Source: Lichenostomus cassidix (taxonomy: Eukaryota; Chordata; Aves; Passeriformes; Meliphagidae). From it: a DNA stretch of 64,000 nt. Below the pieces are notes generated by a model. It did no database searches, had not been told where the DNA came from, and saw nothing but the letters and a program-made list of their open reading frames with translations. Made by a program: the position numbers and the translations under genes. The first letter of the stretch is position 1, and every line of letters begins with the position of its first letter. The stretch is from NCBI GenBank assembly GCA_008360975.2, contig CM039192.1, forward strand, positions 8,338,194-8,402,193. Reading direction: 5' to 3'. Shown here piece by piece: positions 10,563 to 22,879 of this stretch.

Positions 10563-13363
10563 TTTGGCCCAGCAGTGCAGGGCTGAGCGCCTCAGTGCTC
10601 CGGGAAGGACAGCAGTGTGTGCATGTGGGCTCTGGGCTCCCTGCACTGCAGAGACCCTGGCTCCCCATGTGCCCTGGGGTCCCACAGTCCTGCACCCACA
10701 CCCTGTACCCGTCCTGCCCCAGAGTGCCGTGTTTGTGACTTGACTTGCCAGGAGCCCTTTGGGAGCTCCCCACTGTTCAGTACTTTGATCAACATTTGCA
10801 ACGTGAATCGTTTACGTGCTCGATGCAAAGCATCAGGTTTCACCACCATGTTGGATTATGTTTTCCATCAGTGTAATTAACAGATGGTTCGGGTTTTCTT
10901 GTTGCAGTGCGGTCACAGACCTCACCAGATGACCTGCCTTTTTTTGGTAACCATTCTGTGATATCTAACAGTGATTTAAGAATTCCAGTGAGTTAAAATC
11001 CCACAATTTTCCTGGCAGGTTTTACCATTTCACAAGGTTCGAAAAGAGAAGAAAACAAATGTCAACTGGGAAAATAAAATAAATAGAACTTTGTTTAAAA
11101 TGCTTTCCTACAGGCCCAAACAAGTCATAATATACTCAGCTTTAATCTATAACATTGACTGATATGTGACAATCTAGCTATAAAAAGATCTAGAGATAAA
11201 AGAAGGAAGTGTTGAGCACAGCAAGGTAAAATGGATCAAACTAAAATGAAGACAATCAAGGATTGCCTCCTGATCTCTGGAAAGAACACCCATCATTTCA
11301 ATAAACAAGAAATCTGCAGTGGGAAGTTTGGTTGTTCGGAAGTAGATGTGAATGCTGAGGCTGCTGATTTTGCCTCTAAAAGCCACTTCACCTCTCTGCC
11401 GAAAAGCACAGGAGGCTTGACAGGAACATCCCTGTGCTGTGGGAAGGAAATGTTGGTCTGTGCTGCACCAGGGCTGCCCCACAGGGTCTTGGGGAAGGCA
11501 GAGCACTGCTGTTCATGGTGTTGGGTGTGGGTGACCACTGTATTGGTTTTCCACTTGGGACCTCTGATCACTGCCTCCTCTGTGATCATCTTGCCTGCTG
11601 CCCTAAGTTCACTGATTCCCATATCCAGGACCCTTTCTTTAGGGGTAGAAATACCATTTCTAATAGCACTTACAGTGTTTTAAGCATGAAGTCCCAGGCA
11701 CTTTCCTTCCAGAAAACCATCATCTCCTCCCAGTGCTGTTTCCCATCCCTTCTTCCTCACAGAACATGTTCTTCCCATTTTCGTTCCTCATCTCTGAAGT
11801 GAAAGGGAAAAACAGGACATGTGGTTAACGAGGTAAAGAGGGGGTGTGAAAGAAAAGCAGACAAAAGAAAGCAAAAGGTAACTCAGTGTAATCAAGGACC
11901 AGTAATATCTACCACACATTTGTGAGCTAAGAGGTGCAGTATATTTGAATTTTGGGTAATTTATTTCTGGAAGCTCAGGGGGCTTAGATGGACAAGCAAG
12001 CCTACAGCATGTGTTCTGCAGGGAATAAATGGAGATGGGCGTGGCTATAGAGCAGTTCCTGCTCTTTCATATTCACACAAATCTCATGTGTAAAATCAAT
12101 AGGATCAGAATTTCAATCAATAAGTTTCATTTCAATGGTTCTAGCCAGAGGGAATTATGAAAAGTGCCTTATAGAAAAAACACAATGAAGAAATCCAGAG
12201 GCAGTGTCCTCATGAGATGGCTGCATTTTCTTCCTGTCTCCTCCAGCAGCTTGCCAGCCTTGGACTCATATTGGGAAACTCTCCAAGGGTATTACTAAGA
12301 GAATTAGTCTTTTGTATCAGCCTCTGGCTACTCGTTATCTGACAAATTTGTAGCCCGAGCCTCCTGCCATGGAGAAAATGATTTCTCTTCTTCTTGACCA
12401 GTGTGGAGTCCGCACTCAGCCCTTTGTCCCATGAACATCCCCCTTGCTACACAATAATCTGCTAATTTCTTTCTTAAGGGAAAATCAGAAATTGGCAAGT
12501 CTTCTCCTTGCTCTCTCAGCTCTCAGAAAAATTCAGGGGAGCAGCTGTGAAATTGAGCCATTTCTGAGCCATTTTTTTTGCTGCTGCTAACTGAACAGAG
12601 CTGGTGGAAATGTTTCTTTTGAAATTTTCTTAGAGGGAAATTTCATTTTTTAAAAAAATTGCTTATTCATGGCAGATGAATTTCAAGAACCTGAAAGAAA
12701 AAAGACTGCCTCCTCCACCAAACAAAATGCATTCCAGCCTACTTGGATAAATATATTGGGTTTTGTTGCTGAAAAAGATATTTCCCTTTTTCAGGAGCTG
12801 ACAGAAGTCCTCTTTTAATAAAAAGTGGTTGCTGGTAGTAACAACTTCAGATGAAAATAGGCTTCTTTTTGTTCCCCTTGTAAATGAGAGAACCTCTCCA
12901 TTAAAGTTGGAGAGGAGGAACTTTCTTTCTGGCTATCCCTGCAATTAAACTATTTCATCAAGGTGCATAAAGAACATGTTTGTTTCTGCTCAGACTGCTC
13001 TCTTCCAAACCTAAGAGTCAGCAGTGTATTTTAAGCAGGAGTCTTTATTCTCCTGTATCTGATCTGTGCCTCAGCAAAACCCAGCTTCTTTCTCCAATCA
13101 ATTTTCAACTATTGTGCTAGAAATGTTAATCTGATAGTAATTTCTCTAAGAAGTGAAGGATGGTAACAGAACTGATGGATGCCTTTGAAAATGGCTGTGC
13201 CAAAATGATGTTGTGGGGTAGACCACAGCTTTCTGATCTCGCCTGTGTTGTCTTATCCTGGGCGCTTCCAGACTGAGGAGAGATGTGCCCCCCAGCACAC
13301 ATCACCATCCTGGACTCTGCTACCCAGCTCAAGGGTTTGTAGAGTGCTCTGGCTTTCTTTCTA
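10563..13363. other. Non-coding upstream sequence, no gene seen
   Basis: Mostly unique AT-rich DNA. The open frames are short (up to about 150 codons), overlap on both strands and show no family resemblance. No RNA gene or repeat was recognised. Confidence 0.7.
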
Positions 13364-13650
13364 GGATCACAGAATAGTTTGGGGTGGAAGAGACCTTTGG
13401 AAGCCATCTGGCCAACCCCTCCGCAGTGAGGAGGACCGTGTTGCTCAGAGCCCTTCCCAACCTTGCCTTGAATGTTTCCAGGAATGGAGCATTCACCACC
13501 ACTCTGAGAACCTGTAATATCTCACCCCCCTCAAAATCAAACATTTTTTCCTGATATCTAATTCATATCTACCCTCTTCTAGTGTAAAACCATTATTCCT
13601 TTTCTTATCGCAGCAGATCTTAATGAAAAGTTTGTTCCCACAGCTTGCCA
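13364..13650 (-). mobile_element. CR1 LINE fragment, older copy
   Basis: Read on the plus strand, the segment begins GGATCACAGAATAGTTTGGG and continues through GGAAGAGACCTTTGG and the ACCCTCTTCTAGTGTAAAACC region, so the element is in antisense orientation. Divergence is higher than in the other copies. The 5' boundary near 13650 is approximate. Confidence 0.85.
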
Positions 13651-16600
13651 GGAGGTAGTAAAGAGGGGTGAGAAAACTATTCCATGGGCTTTGAGAAAGT
13701 CTCGTAGCTACCATGACACTCCCACCACAACTGAGGTTGCCATAGAATTGGAAGGAATACCAAATTGGATCCATCCTCATAATTGATATTGCACGATCAG
13801 CACATCCTCAGAGAACTGGTGGGTGGTATGAGGAGGGAGTGGGGCAAGCCCAGAATGATGTGACTGTAGGAGGAAAGCTGCAAAGCTTTGCAGCTTGTCT
13901 TTCCCCTCCTACTTCAGGATTGTTCTGTCCAATCCATAATCTTATATTCCTTCAGTACTGTTTTAATGTACATGCTAATGGAACAGCCACCAATCCCGTG
14001 GAGAGATAGCAATGCATTCTAGCAGATCTCACCATTAGGAAATTTTCCCCGGATATTCAGCTTAATTTTTCATTCTTTAAATTGATGTCAATTACCCCCC
14101 AGCTAAACCTAGTTATGCAGTGGAAGACAGGTTTAAAATACTGCATGATCTCACTAAATTGGAGAAATGGACAGAAATCAATACAATGAGAGGCAATAAG
14201 AATGCCCATAAAGGTTAAGTGGTTGATGGAGGAAGGATTAATGAAATGTACACATACTAGGTTAAATGGCAAATATCCTTACTTCACTCTTACTCACTCC
14301 ATATCCCACAAATACGCTCTACTCCAGAAAATCAAATGAGGAGGCACCTTAGAATTTGACTAGGGATTTGGAGAAAAAGAGATGAGTATTAAGGAAAGAG
14401 AAGGTCTGGGGTGGATTGATTGTATGGAAAATTGGCTATAAAACAAGAGTGAGACACCAAGAAAAAAAAAGAAAGTAACCTAATCACAAGAATATGATCT
14501 GCAATATAATTGGTGTCAAGAAGTAAGTTGGACAGCCAAATGAAGTCTGGAGAAATGCTGAAAAACCTATTTTGTTGTTAGTTTTTCATGCCTGTCTGGC
14601 TGGACAATGATAACTACAGGGCTTGGGAATCACTGACAGCTCCTGTCTTGAATTGGGTGAAGTTTTTGGGCTAGGGCTTACTTTTGCATGGCAGAGACAT
14701 ACAACAGCTTGTCTTCAAAGTACTTGGAACTAACCTTAGAAAGTTTTCTGTTCAGGTCTGTCATGTGATAGAGAGAAGAACGCGATGTATTCCGGGGAAA
14801 GTAACAAATGCCAGAGAGAAGATCTGCAGGGGAAGCTGAGCAGAACTCCATGTACCAGGTCCGGAGGAGGTCCTGGGCTGGTCTGTCTACCAGTCCCAGA
14901 AGACAGCAAGTGAATGAAAGTGCTGATCAGTACTGTGGTTCAAACCACTGATTTCCTGAGGATCCACATCGGTTTCTGCACAATAAGTTTTTTTTATATA
15001 AAATTAAAGGTTTCTACTACTTATCGTGAAAAAAAAAAATTATATGGCCTGATATAGGATATTACCTAAGTCAGCAGAGAGCACCAAGTTATAGTTTCTC
15101 AAAGTGAGAGAAAACTTGTCAGTAACCCTTAATGAGGTGTGATCTTCTCTCTCTTTTCTGCAGTAACTTTCAACTGTCAGCTCTAAGGAGTCTTTGCAGT
15201 GTCAATGTTTTCCATTTTCTAGTGGTTCAGGGACACATGGTGGTTAAAAGACTTGTAGACCTACAAAAAAAGGTCAGAAGCAAAATGATTAATTCTTTTG
15301 CTGGTGATCATTGAGTGGAAATCAGTACAGATTCCTTCATGGGTATTTTTGTTGTTTGGGACAGGTTTACATAATCATGGGCTATTTTCTGCCCCTTCAT
15401 CTGATCCAATTTCTGCTTGTACGGTAGTACAGATATCTGTACTTCAATGGTGATGGGAGAACCTAAATGGAACAGAACTGAAAGTGGGGAAGAAGCTGAC
15501 ATCTGTCCACTTTCCACAGTAAGAAATATGTAATAGCATGGGTAATTCAGCAGGTGCATCAGTAACCTTGAAAAGCCACAAAACTGAAGCTATGCAATGT
15601 TGTCCTTCAGACAAGGGTGAAATGGTGCCAAAAATGAGACAGGGTAGCTGACCTTGGCTTGGAGCTTAATGACGACAAGGATTCGTCAGCCCTTTACCAT
15701 TCTTATTTCCACTACATCAAGGGGGATGATTTAGTAGGAATTAAATTATTCCAGCCACAATCCAGGAGTGCTGGTTAGAGGCAAAGTCTTGATTACTCTG
15801 TGTAGGAAAATCAGTCATTGCTTGGTCTTGGTGAAACTGAGCTTAACCTTCTGCATTAAGCATTCAAGCTCAGACATGCAACTGATTGCACACAAGTGTC
15901 ATTTCATTCAGCTACTGTCATCAGATGCAAGACTTGGATAGACAATTTAAGCAGCTCCATTTACAGCACTTCAGGAACATTCCTGTTTTTATATAAATGC
16001 TATCCAGAAACCTTCCAGCTCTCATTCACACAAGTAGTCCTGATGAGTGATCTTATTGAGGAATGCTAATTCAGTCCCTGAAAATATGAGTGTGTACTTA
16101 CAAGGTTCACAGCTCTCAGAAGCTAACTCCAAGTACAAATATACCATTAGTTACATACAACTCCTGCACTTTTTCTCTGCAAAAACCTCTCGGGTTTTTT
16201 TTTCAGAATTATCATTGTTTTTCTACTAGAAATATCTGTTAAAATATTTAAAAGAAGCATCAGCTCTACCAAGTGTTGTTTCGGTGTTATGCAGGGCTTC
16301 CTGATTCTAAGTACTGATGTGATTCACAAAGGCTGGCTTTAGCTGACAGAGGCTGCAATCAGTGGAGGGAAAGAGACAGTCCTGTGCAGGATGAATAACA
16401 GGAATCATCTCTCACCTTTGATTTTGAAGAGAGCCTATAGACTGGTTGTCCTTGGCTGAAGCTAACCTTCATGAGCATCCCTCACAATGCCCTGAGACAA
16501 GGACTTGCTTTCATTGGAAGGGGATGGGGGAGAACAAATCCTGCCCATGCAAAACAGGCAGTGGTATTCTGAGAAGGTCATGTTGGGGGAAATGACATCT

Positions 16601-19600
16601 CGGGCAAGAATGAAACAGTACCTGAAGCAAACTCTGTATTTGAAGTATCAGTACACTCAATATCAAAATACTGGCTGGATGCTAAACCTGATCCAGGTTC
16701 AAAAAGCAGAAGAAAAAGTCCTGCAGAAAAGATCCATCAAAGGTTATTAAATACAGAAAATTACTGCCTGCGGTTAAATCTGTCCCCAGGTGACAGACTG
16801 TCAGGAGCTCGAGTGCAAGGGGAGAGGCTGCTGAGCATGTGCTGTGCTGGTATCCCTCCTAGTGCAGCCTCCACTGGCCTTGGAGAGAATCGAGGAGGCA
16901 GCTGGGCTGGGCAGCTCATCTGTCTGACATGGTGTAGCCATCCTCATCTACTGAGTGCTGGCTGTGGCCAGCAAATACCATAAAACGTACCAAGAGGGGG
17001 ATGTTTTCCTGGGGGCTGCTACTGGCTTTTTCTTGTGGCTTCACCAGGCAGCAGTGAAACTCCCCTTGATTGCAGTGATGTCAGAAATTGAGCATCTGGA
17101 TAGCTCAAGAAAGTTCTACATTAATGACTAAGATGTTGAAAAATACATTGTCACAGCATGAAGAATTCAATTTCTGTAGTAGTCCAGCTTGTCTGAGATG
17201 TATTTGACTGTTGCAATGACCAGAAGATCTAAATATTGGTTGAAAATGCTTATTCTGTGGCTGAAGCAGGGTTTTTCAAATGTACTGCATGAGTTCCCTC
17301 ATCTCCTAACAGAATTGTGTCCAGGAGATTTGGATACTGGGGTGGGATCTCTGGCAACCTGCATCGATAGTTCACATGGGTATTAAGCTGGCTGCCTCTT
17401 GCTTTCTCGAATTCATGGAATGTTGTATTCTTTTCTTCACCTCCTTTACTGTTGGAAAACAATTACACTAAATTATCAACCACCTGTCCTATTCCACCTT
17501 TTAGCAGGAGGTGATGAGACATAGGTACTCTTGCAGTTTGGTGTTTTTATTTGGGATGAACAGATATGTAAGTATAAGTTATTAATATATTCTTGATTTT
17601 TTTTAAACCTTTGGAAAAGGTAGATGATCCATTAGCATATACATAAGAATAATATTTCTTTCTACCCTCTCTCCTTTTCTTTGCTTGATATGAAGAACAA
17701 AATAGGTCGATGAGAAGGGTTTTTAAGTACTGAAGATGAATGTGGCAGGATTTAACCTGTGTGCAAAGCTGGAAGTTGTTTGGAAGAGAGAAAATTCTGG
17801 CTGTATGTACGTCCATTGCCTTCAACAGGCTGATACCAAGGTAGAATTAAAATGTGTTTCCTCTAAGGCAGAAAGTAAGGATCTTAGCAGTTATTTTTTC
17901 TTCCTGATGATAATCAGTGGTTGTAGAGGGTTTGGAGGTTCCTGTGACAGCTGTAGATCTCTTCTGTCCCAAGACAGCTGTGACCTGCACGAGGTGAACA
18001 CCAGAGACACATATTGGAATGGCACCTGTACTCCTGGCAGGAGGGGAATGGTTCAGAGGGGGTCTCTAACAGCTCAGCACCACAGGTATTACCAAACAAA
18101 TAAAATGTGCCTCCCCCACACATCAGCCCTGTCTACTTTAGCATGTGATTACAAAATAATCAAACCAAAGCCCAGCAAGGAGATGAGGATTTATCCTGGA
18201 AAGTTTTGACATAAAAAAGTAGTGAGGTCATGTATTTCCTCTATGCATTGTAGCAAATGGGTCATACTGGCTGGCTGGGGAATAAATACAGTTTTTAATC
18301 TCTTAACCAAGTCTACAGCAAATCAGTCTGAGTGAATCCCAGCTAAATGAGGAGATATAATGGATATATTCGAGGAAAGAAAAATCTGCTTGTAGTGTGG
18401 CTATGCTGCTGGGAAAGTGGGCTGCTGGGCTCACCCTCCAGTCCTGTGTGCCCAGATGAGCCAGAGGATTTTGGGAATGACCAAGTCATGGTGAGGCTGC
18501 ACAGTGATGTGCCCCCTATCACACCACTCCAGGAGCAGCCCAGGAGGCCACCCTGCCCTGGTGTACTTGGCCACCTTCCTGAGCCTTCTCTGATGAGCAA
18601 GTGGCTTCCCTGGTTGCTGGGTGATGGCAGCACTGAACAGCAGCACAAACACATACTTGTGTTGCTGGGCTGGTCCAAGGCAGGGGCTGGTAAAGCACAA
18701 ATCTCTGCCTGTTTTTCTCTTTCCTTGTAACAACTTCAGCCCCATGCCTTACTCTTGAATCCTGGTCTCTGCTTAGCCACAGTGAAACTGCAGTGTGTTT
18801 TCCTGTGGAATATAAGTCAAAAAGGAAATTAGGCTGTGCATTACTACCAGGAGGATCACAAAGAAAACCCCAGATCCTGGATGCCATCATGAAAGGGGCT
18901 GCTCTGTTCTCTGAAAATCTTTTTCACAATTTCTGTTGCAGTGCTATGGAGAAATACATCCAAAGTCCCCAAGCATTTGCTCAAGTTTCAATAAGAGGGA
19001 CACACAGCAGGGAACAGAACAGAGCACTGAATCCTCAAGGATTATCAAGTGGTATCTAAGTTCCTTGGGTTATGACCATAGCAGGACATAGAGGTCCCTA
19101 CTGTCTCCCTCCTAAATCTCCATCTGGTTGCACTAGGCACATAGGAAGAATGATGGAGTCTGAATAACTTTCGTGATTATATGGGGCAGATGGAGGTCTA
19201 ACAAAATTCATGACTTTATAGAAAGAAGTGAAAAAGCTTTAACTGAAGAAAATCTGAACCCGTAAAAATCTCAAGTGTCTGAGATCCTTCTCCAGACCAT
19301 GTTTTACATTTCCTCTTTTCTTCCTGTGATGTTTTGTCTTCAGATTTTTTTCTCCTTCTCTCTTAACTGCCTTTCCTCATTTCATTCCACAATGCTCTTC
19401 CCAGGTTTTTTTCCTTGCTCAAATTCCTGCTCCCTTTTAGAGAGCATGGGGGTAGCTGGGAAGATATCTGTGAGTCACAGGTAAACAATCTTCACTGTGA
19501 ATAACTATTTCAGATCTTGCCATGCAGTGACACAGGGTGCTGTCGGTGCCTGTTAAAGAGAAACCCTCCTTTGGGGGTTTGAGAATGTGTCCTTGCTAAC

Positions 19601-22290
19601 TGGGAAGCTTTTATCTTCCAAATACCTTTAAACCCACACTTGAGTCTGCGTTTGCTTGTCTCAAGACAAAACTGGGTAGCTGCTGTTGGTGGTGTCAAGG
19701 TGAGATGACGTGAGCCTGTGGATATGGGTGCCCTGCTCTGGCTTTGCTTGCTCTCTGTGCTGCCAGGAAGCTCTCTGAAGGTGGTTGGACACGCTTTATT
19801 TGCACAAGGCTGGGTGCTGCAAGAATTACGTTTACATGACTTCAGCTTAGAGCAGGGCAGACCCTGGCAGGGGCATGTGTTCCCCCACCCTATGTTTGAG
19901 TGGGAGATTCTGGAAAAATTGTTATTATTTGGGCCAATATCAACACAGCCAGTAATGATCCGCTAGGCACCCTCCCTGACAGTGTGACAGCCTGAAAAAT
20001 GCTTTTCTTGTGTGACACTGAGTTACGGCCAGATCTAGGGAGCAGGAGGTGCCCAAGCTCTCCTCTGGGTTTCCCAGGAAGAAGTGTTTTTTCTGGAGCC
20101 ACTTGGTATGATGAGATTAAGAGCTGCAGGTTTGTGGCATGCTGCCCATGTCCGTATGGCTGTAGCATTTCAGGAAGGTGCATCAAGATCTGCATTTCAA
20201 GTCCTAGTTTCTCTTGCCAGGAGATTTGCCCCGATGGTGTCCCTGTGGTGGTGGCCCTGGGTGGGCACCATGTGAGAGCAGAGCAGTTGTTTCCTACTGG
20301 CAAAGAGCAACTGAGGCAGCTCCTGTCTGTGCAGTGCCTTTGCTGATACAAACAGTTTCGCTTTTCCCGTGTGACAGGACAATCTTACCTTGGTTTGCTT
20401 GGCTTTATTGAGAGAAACAAACTGAAGGGGTAGGAGTTATCTGAAACTCCCACTCATCTGCCTGGTACATTGCTTCTCTTGCAGAATATTTAGCTTTCAG
20501 GCCATGGAGACTGCATCAAGCTTCATCAGCTGATGTTGAACGTTTTTGAAGTTTCAATTGCTTCCTTGCCCGAGATGGAGCTATCATTTTTATTGCTTCG
20601 GTTGCTTAGGCAGGGAAAGGGAAAGATGAACAAATCAGTACAGCCCTCTTGAATTAGGATTGATTTTCATGAATTCTTCTTGTTGATTTTGAAACACAAT
20701 TGTTTCTAAAACACTTAATTGATTGAGGTTTTTTCTTTTTTCATTCTTTTCAGCAGCGTTTGTCCTCAGCCATTTGCCACTGCTGGGAGAGAAAAAAAAA
20801 AGAAAATAAGCTCTGTGTGAGATCAAGATTTCAACGCATTACACACCAAAACATTTGTTGCTATTTACTTTTAAAAGTGCCCTTCTGAGGCTGCACGGCT
20901 AGAGCTGCCATCTGTTCGGGATTACGCTTTGGAACTCCTGGTTTCTCTGCAAACCTCTCGCCTGGTGCTGCTCCGTTGGCAGAGGGGAGAGCTGGTGGGG
21001 ACAGGGCTGGCTGCAGGGGAACAGCACCTTCACAGCTGGGTCTGAAATCCTGGCTGTCAGGAGACCACCAAGATGGAATAAGAAGTTAGTGAAGGTGACT
21101 CCAGAGCATTTTTTCCACGATTCAATCAGACATTACATGTTTGTTGAAACACCAGAAAGGGCCATGACAGGAGTGTTGCTATTCATCTCCTCTGTTTAGT
21201 CAGACAGCAGGAGGATGTGGCCAGCATATGCCAGGGCCCCTGGAAAAGCCTCTGCCCAGCTCAACTCCTGAGCTGTGTGAGATGATGGGAGGACTGTTTT
21301 TCAAGGTGCAGGGGAAAAACATAGCCCCTGAAGTGGCAGGAGCATCACTGTGTCCTGGAATCCATTGCTCAGGCAGGGTGAGTAACTCCCAGAGCTGGAA
21401 ATCCCTCAGGCAGCAAGTGTGCACATCACTTGGTTAATCAGCTGAGGGGGGTTTTCTTCAGGAGCCAGTGCAGGCTGTGTTTAGCTCTGTGCTTTGAGAA
21501 TAAAGTGCTTTTCAGTACAAGAAACATGAGGTTTCCTTGTGGTATGGTCTTTTTCTCTCTTTCCAAAACAGGTTTGTGCAAAAGGTCTAAACAAAGCCTC
21601 TGGGATTCATTTGGCAAGGAAAAGGATGGAGCTCCTTTTGCCAGACGTGCAGGTCCTGCTCTGAACTCACAATTTTCAATGGCTCCAAAAGCCTTTGCTC
21701 GTCCCTCCAGGTGGTGGGAAGCTGGAGAGTCCCAGTGACCACCCACAAACCCAATGGAGATATTGGCACAGAATTTTACTCCCTGCTTGGATCTGCCTTA
21801 TAGGCTCTGATGGCAACAGATGCTAATTATTAACATGACAGTCGTCACCTTTGAGGCTGTAACTCCTCTCTCCACGTCTCTGCACCCTTAGCCCGTCCCA
21901 GCTCCGACATCACTGATATGACAAATGGTTAAGCTACACAGGAGCCTGAAGATGGGTCTGTATTTACCAGCTTTGCAAATCAACAAACTGATGTAATAAA
22001 GGCTGAAGCCAGGGTATTGCTTGAGCCTGCGTCAGGGAATTCTGCCTGCCTGAAAGGGTCCTGCTTTTTGCAACGTGGGCTTCTGCAGCCAGCTTTATGA
22101 AATTGCTCAGAGACATGAAAAATGAGCAGTGTTTTTCACAAGTATTCAGCAAACAAGAATTCTTGTTGTGCCAGTGCTGGGCAAATGAAGGAAACTTGTT
22201 TCTCTGGGCTGGATTCTGGATGCTTTTTTGCAATTTTTGATTTGTGGGCTTGGATATCTGGGGAAGGTCTGAATTATGGATAATACAGTA
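13651..22290. other. Non-coding unique sequence, no gene seen
   Basis: About 8.6 kb of AT-rich unique DNA. None of the open frames (the longest is about 157 codons) resembles a known protein. The only noteworthy pieces are the E-box palindrome block near 20524 and an A-rich run at about 14461-14473. Confidence 0.7.
20440..20800. promoter_or_regulatory. Candidate regulatory block with palindromic E-box
   Basis: It contains CATCAGCTGATG (20524-20535), a perfect 12-base palindrome around the CAGCTG E-box used by proneural bHLH factors such as ASCL1. AT-rich sequence follows, with several ATTG and TTAATTGATT homeobox-like cores around 20690-20730. No repeat signature is present. Function is inferred. 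Confidence 0.3.
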
Positions 22291-22295
22291 GCATG
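22291..22295. repeat. Left target-site duplication of the solo LTR
   Basis: GCATG immediately before the TGTCTTGG terminus is identical to the copy at 22875-22879. Confidence 0.85.
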
Positions 22296-22874
22296 TGTCT
22301 TGGATTGATGATATGATAATCCTTTATCCCCTATCGTTGGCTTATATGCCCAAGAAAGAAAAAAATGTGTGGTCCTGTCTCTTTAACTGCACCCAGCCGC
22401 AGAGAGAAACGCGGGTTTTTTTGAAAACATTTTCCCCAAGCCTCGCTCCGGGGGAGGATTCGTCGCTCGGCAGAGACTGCGTGCTGGACGGGGGTCGGAG
22501 TGAGCTTTGTTCCCGTTTTTTCCATTCTTCTTTTTTTTTCCTCGTTTGGACCCCTTCTCTTCGATCTGCTTTGCCACCCGGAGACCCAGGAGGGCCAGAG
22601 GACAGCAGAGCTCTCCAGGGAGCTCCACCCGGCCCCGGGTGGGGGCGAGGAGGAGAGGGACTGCGTCTGAGAAAAGGACTTTTTATTCAGGTTGAATAAC
22701 TGCCTTTCACCTTGTTTTTCCCCTTCCCCTGTGCCTTGTAGGGCACTCTGCGTGGTTTTGTTAAATAAATAGTTTTTTCTTCACTTTCATCTGAGAGGTT
22801 CTGTTGTGGGTGGGGGAGGGGGTGTCGGGGCCCTTCGCTCTCGGAGGAGAGAGTCTTATCATTAACCCAGGACA
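22296..22874 (+). mobile_element. Solo LTR of an endogenous retrovirus (ERVL-like)
   Basis: A 579-bp element starts TGTCTTGG and ends CCAGGACA, an imperfect terminal inverted repeat with TG...CA ends. It is flanked on both sides by the identical five bases GCATG. A polyadenylation signal AATAAA lies at 22764-22769, followed by a TTTTTTCTTC stretch typical of the R/U5 region, which fixes the plus orientation. No internal retroviral sequence is attached, so this is the remnant of recombination between two LTRs. The five-base duplication fits ERVL-class integration. The tail resembles LTRs common in songbird genomes, by memory only. It carries its own CpGs and a G-quadruplex motif. Confidence 0.9.
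22808..22830 (+). other. G-quadruplex motif in the LTR
   Basis: Four G-runs of 3, 5, 5 and 4 bases are separated by loops of 1, 1 and 4 bases. This satisfies the strict G3+ quadruplex rule. It sits after the AATAAA signal, in the U5 part. Confidence 0.8.
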
Positions 22875-22879
22875 GCATG
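22875..22879. repeat. Right target-site duplication of the solo LTR
   Basis: GCATG immediately after the GGACA terminus is identical to the left copy. The perfect match implies that the insertion is not very old, or that the five bases have escaped mutation by chance. Confidence 0.85.
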
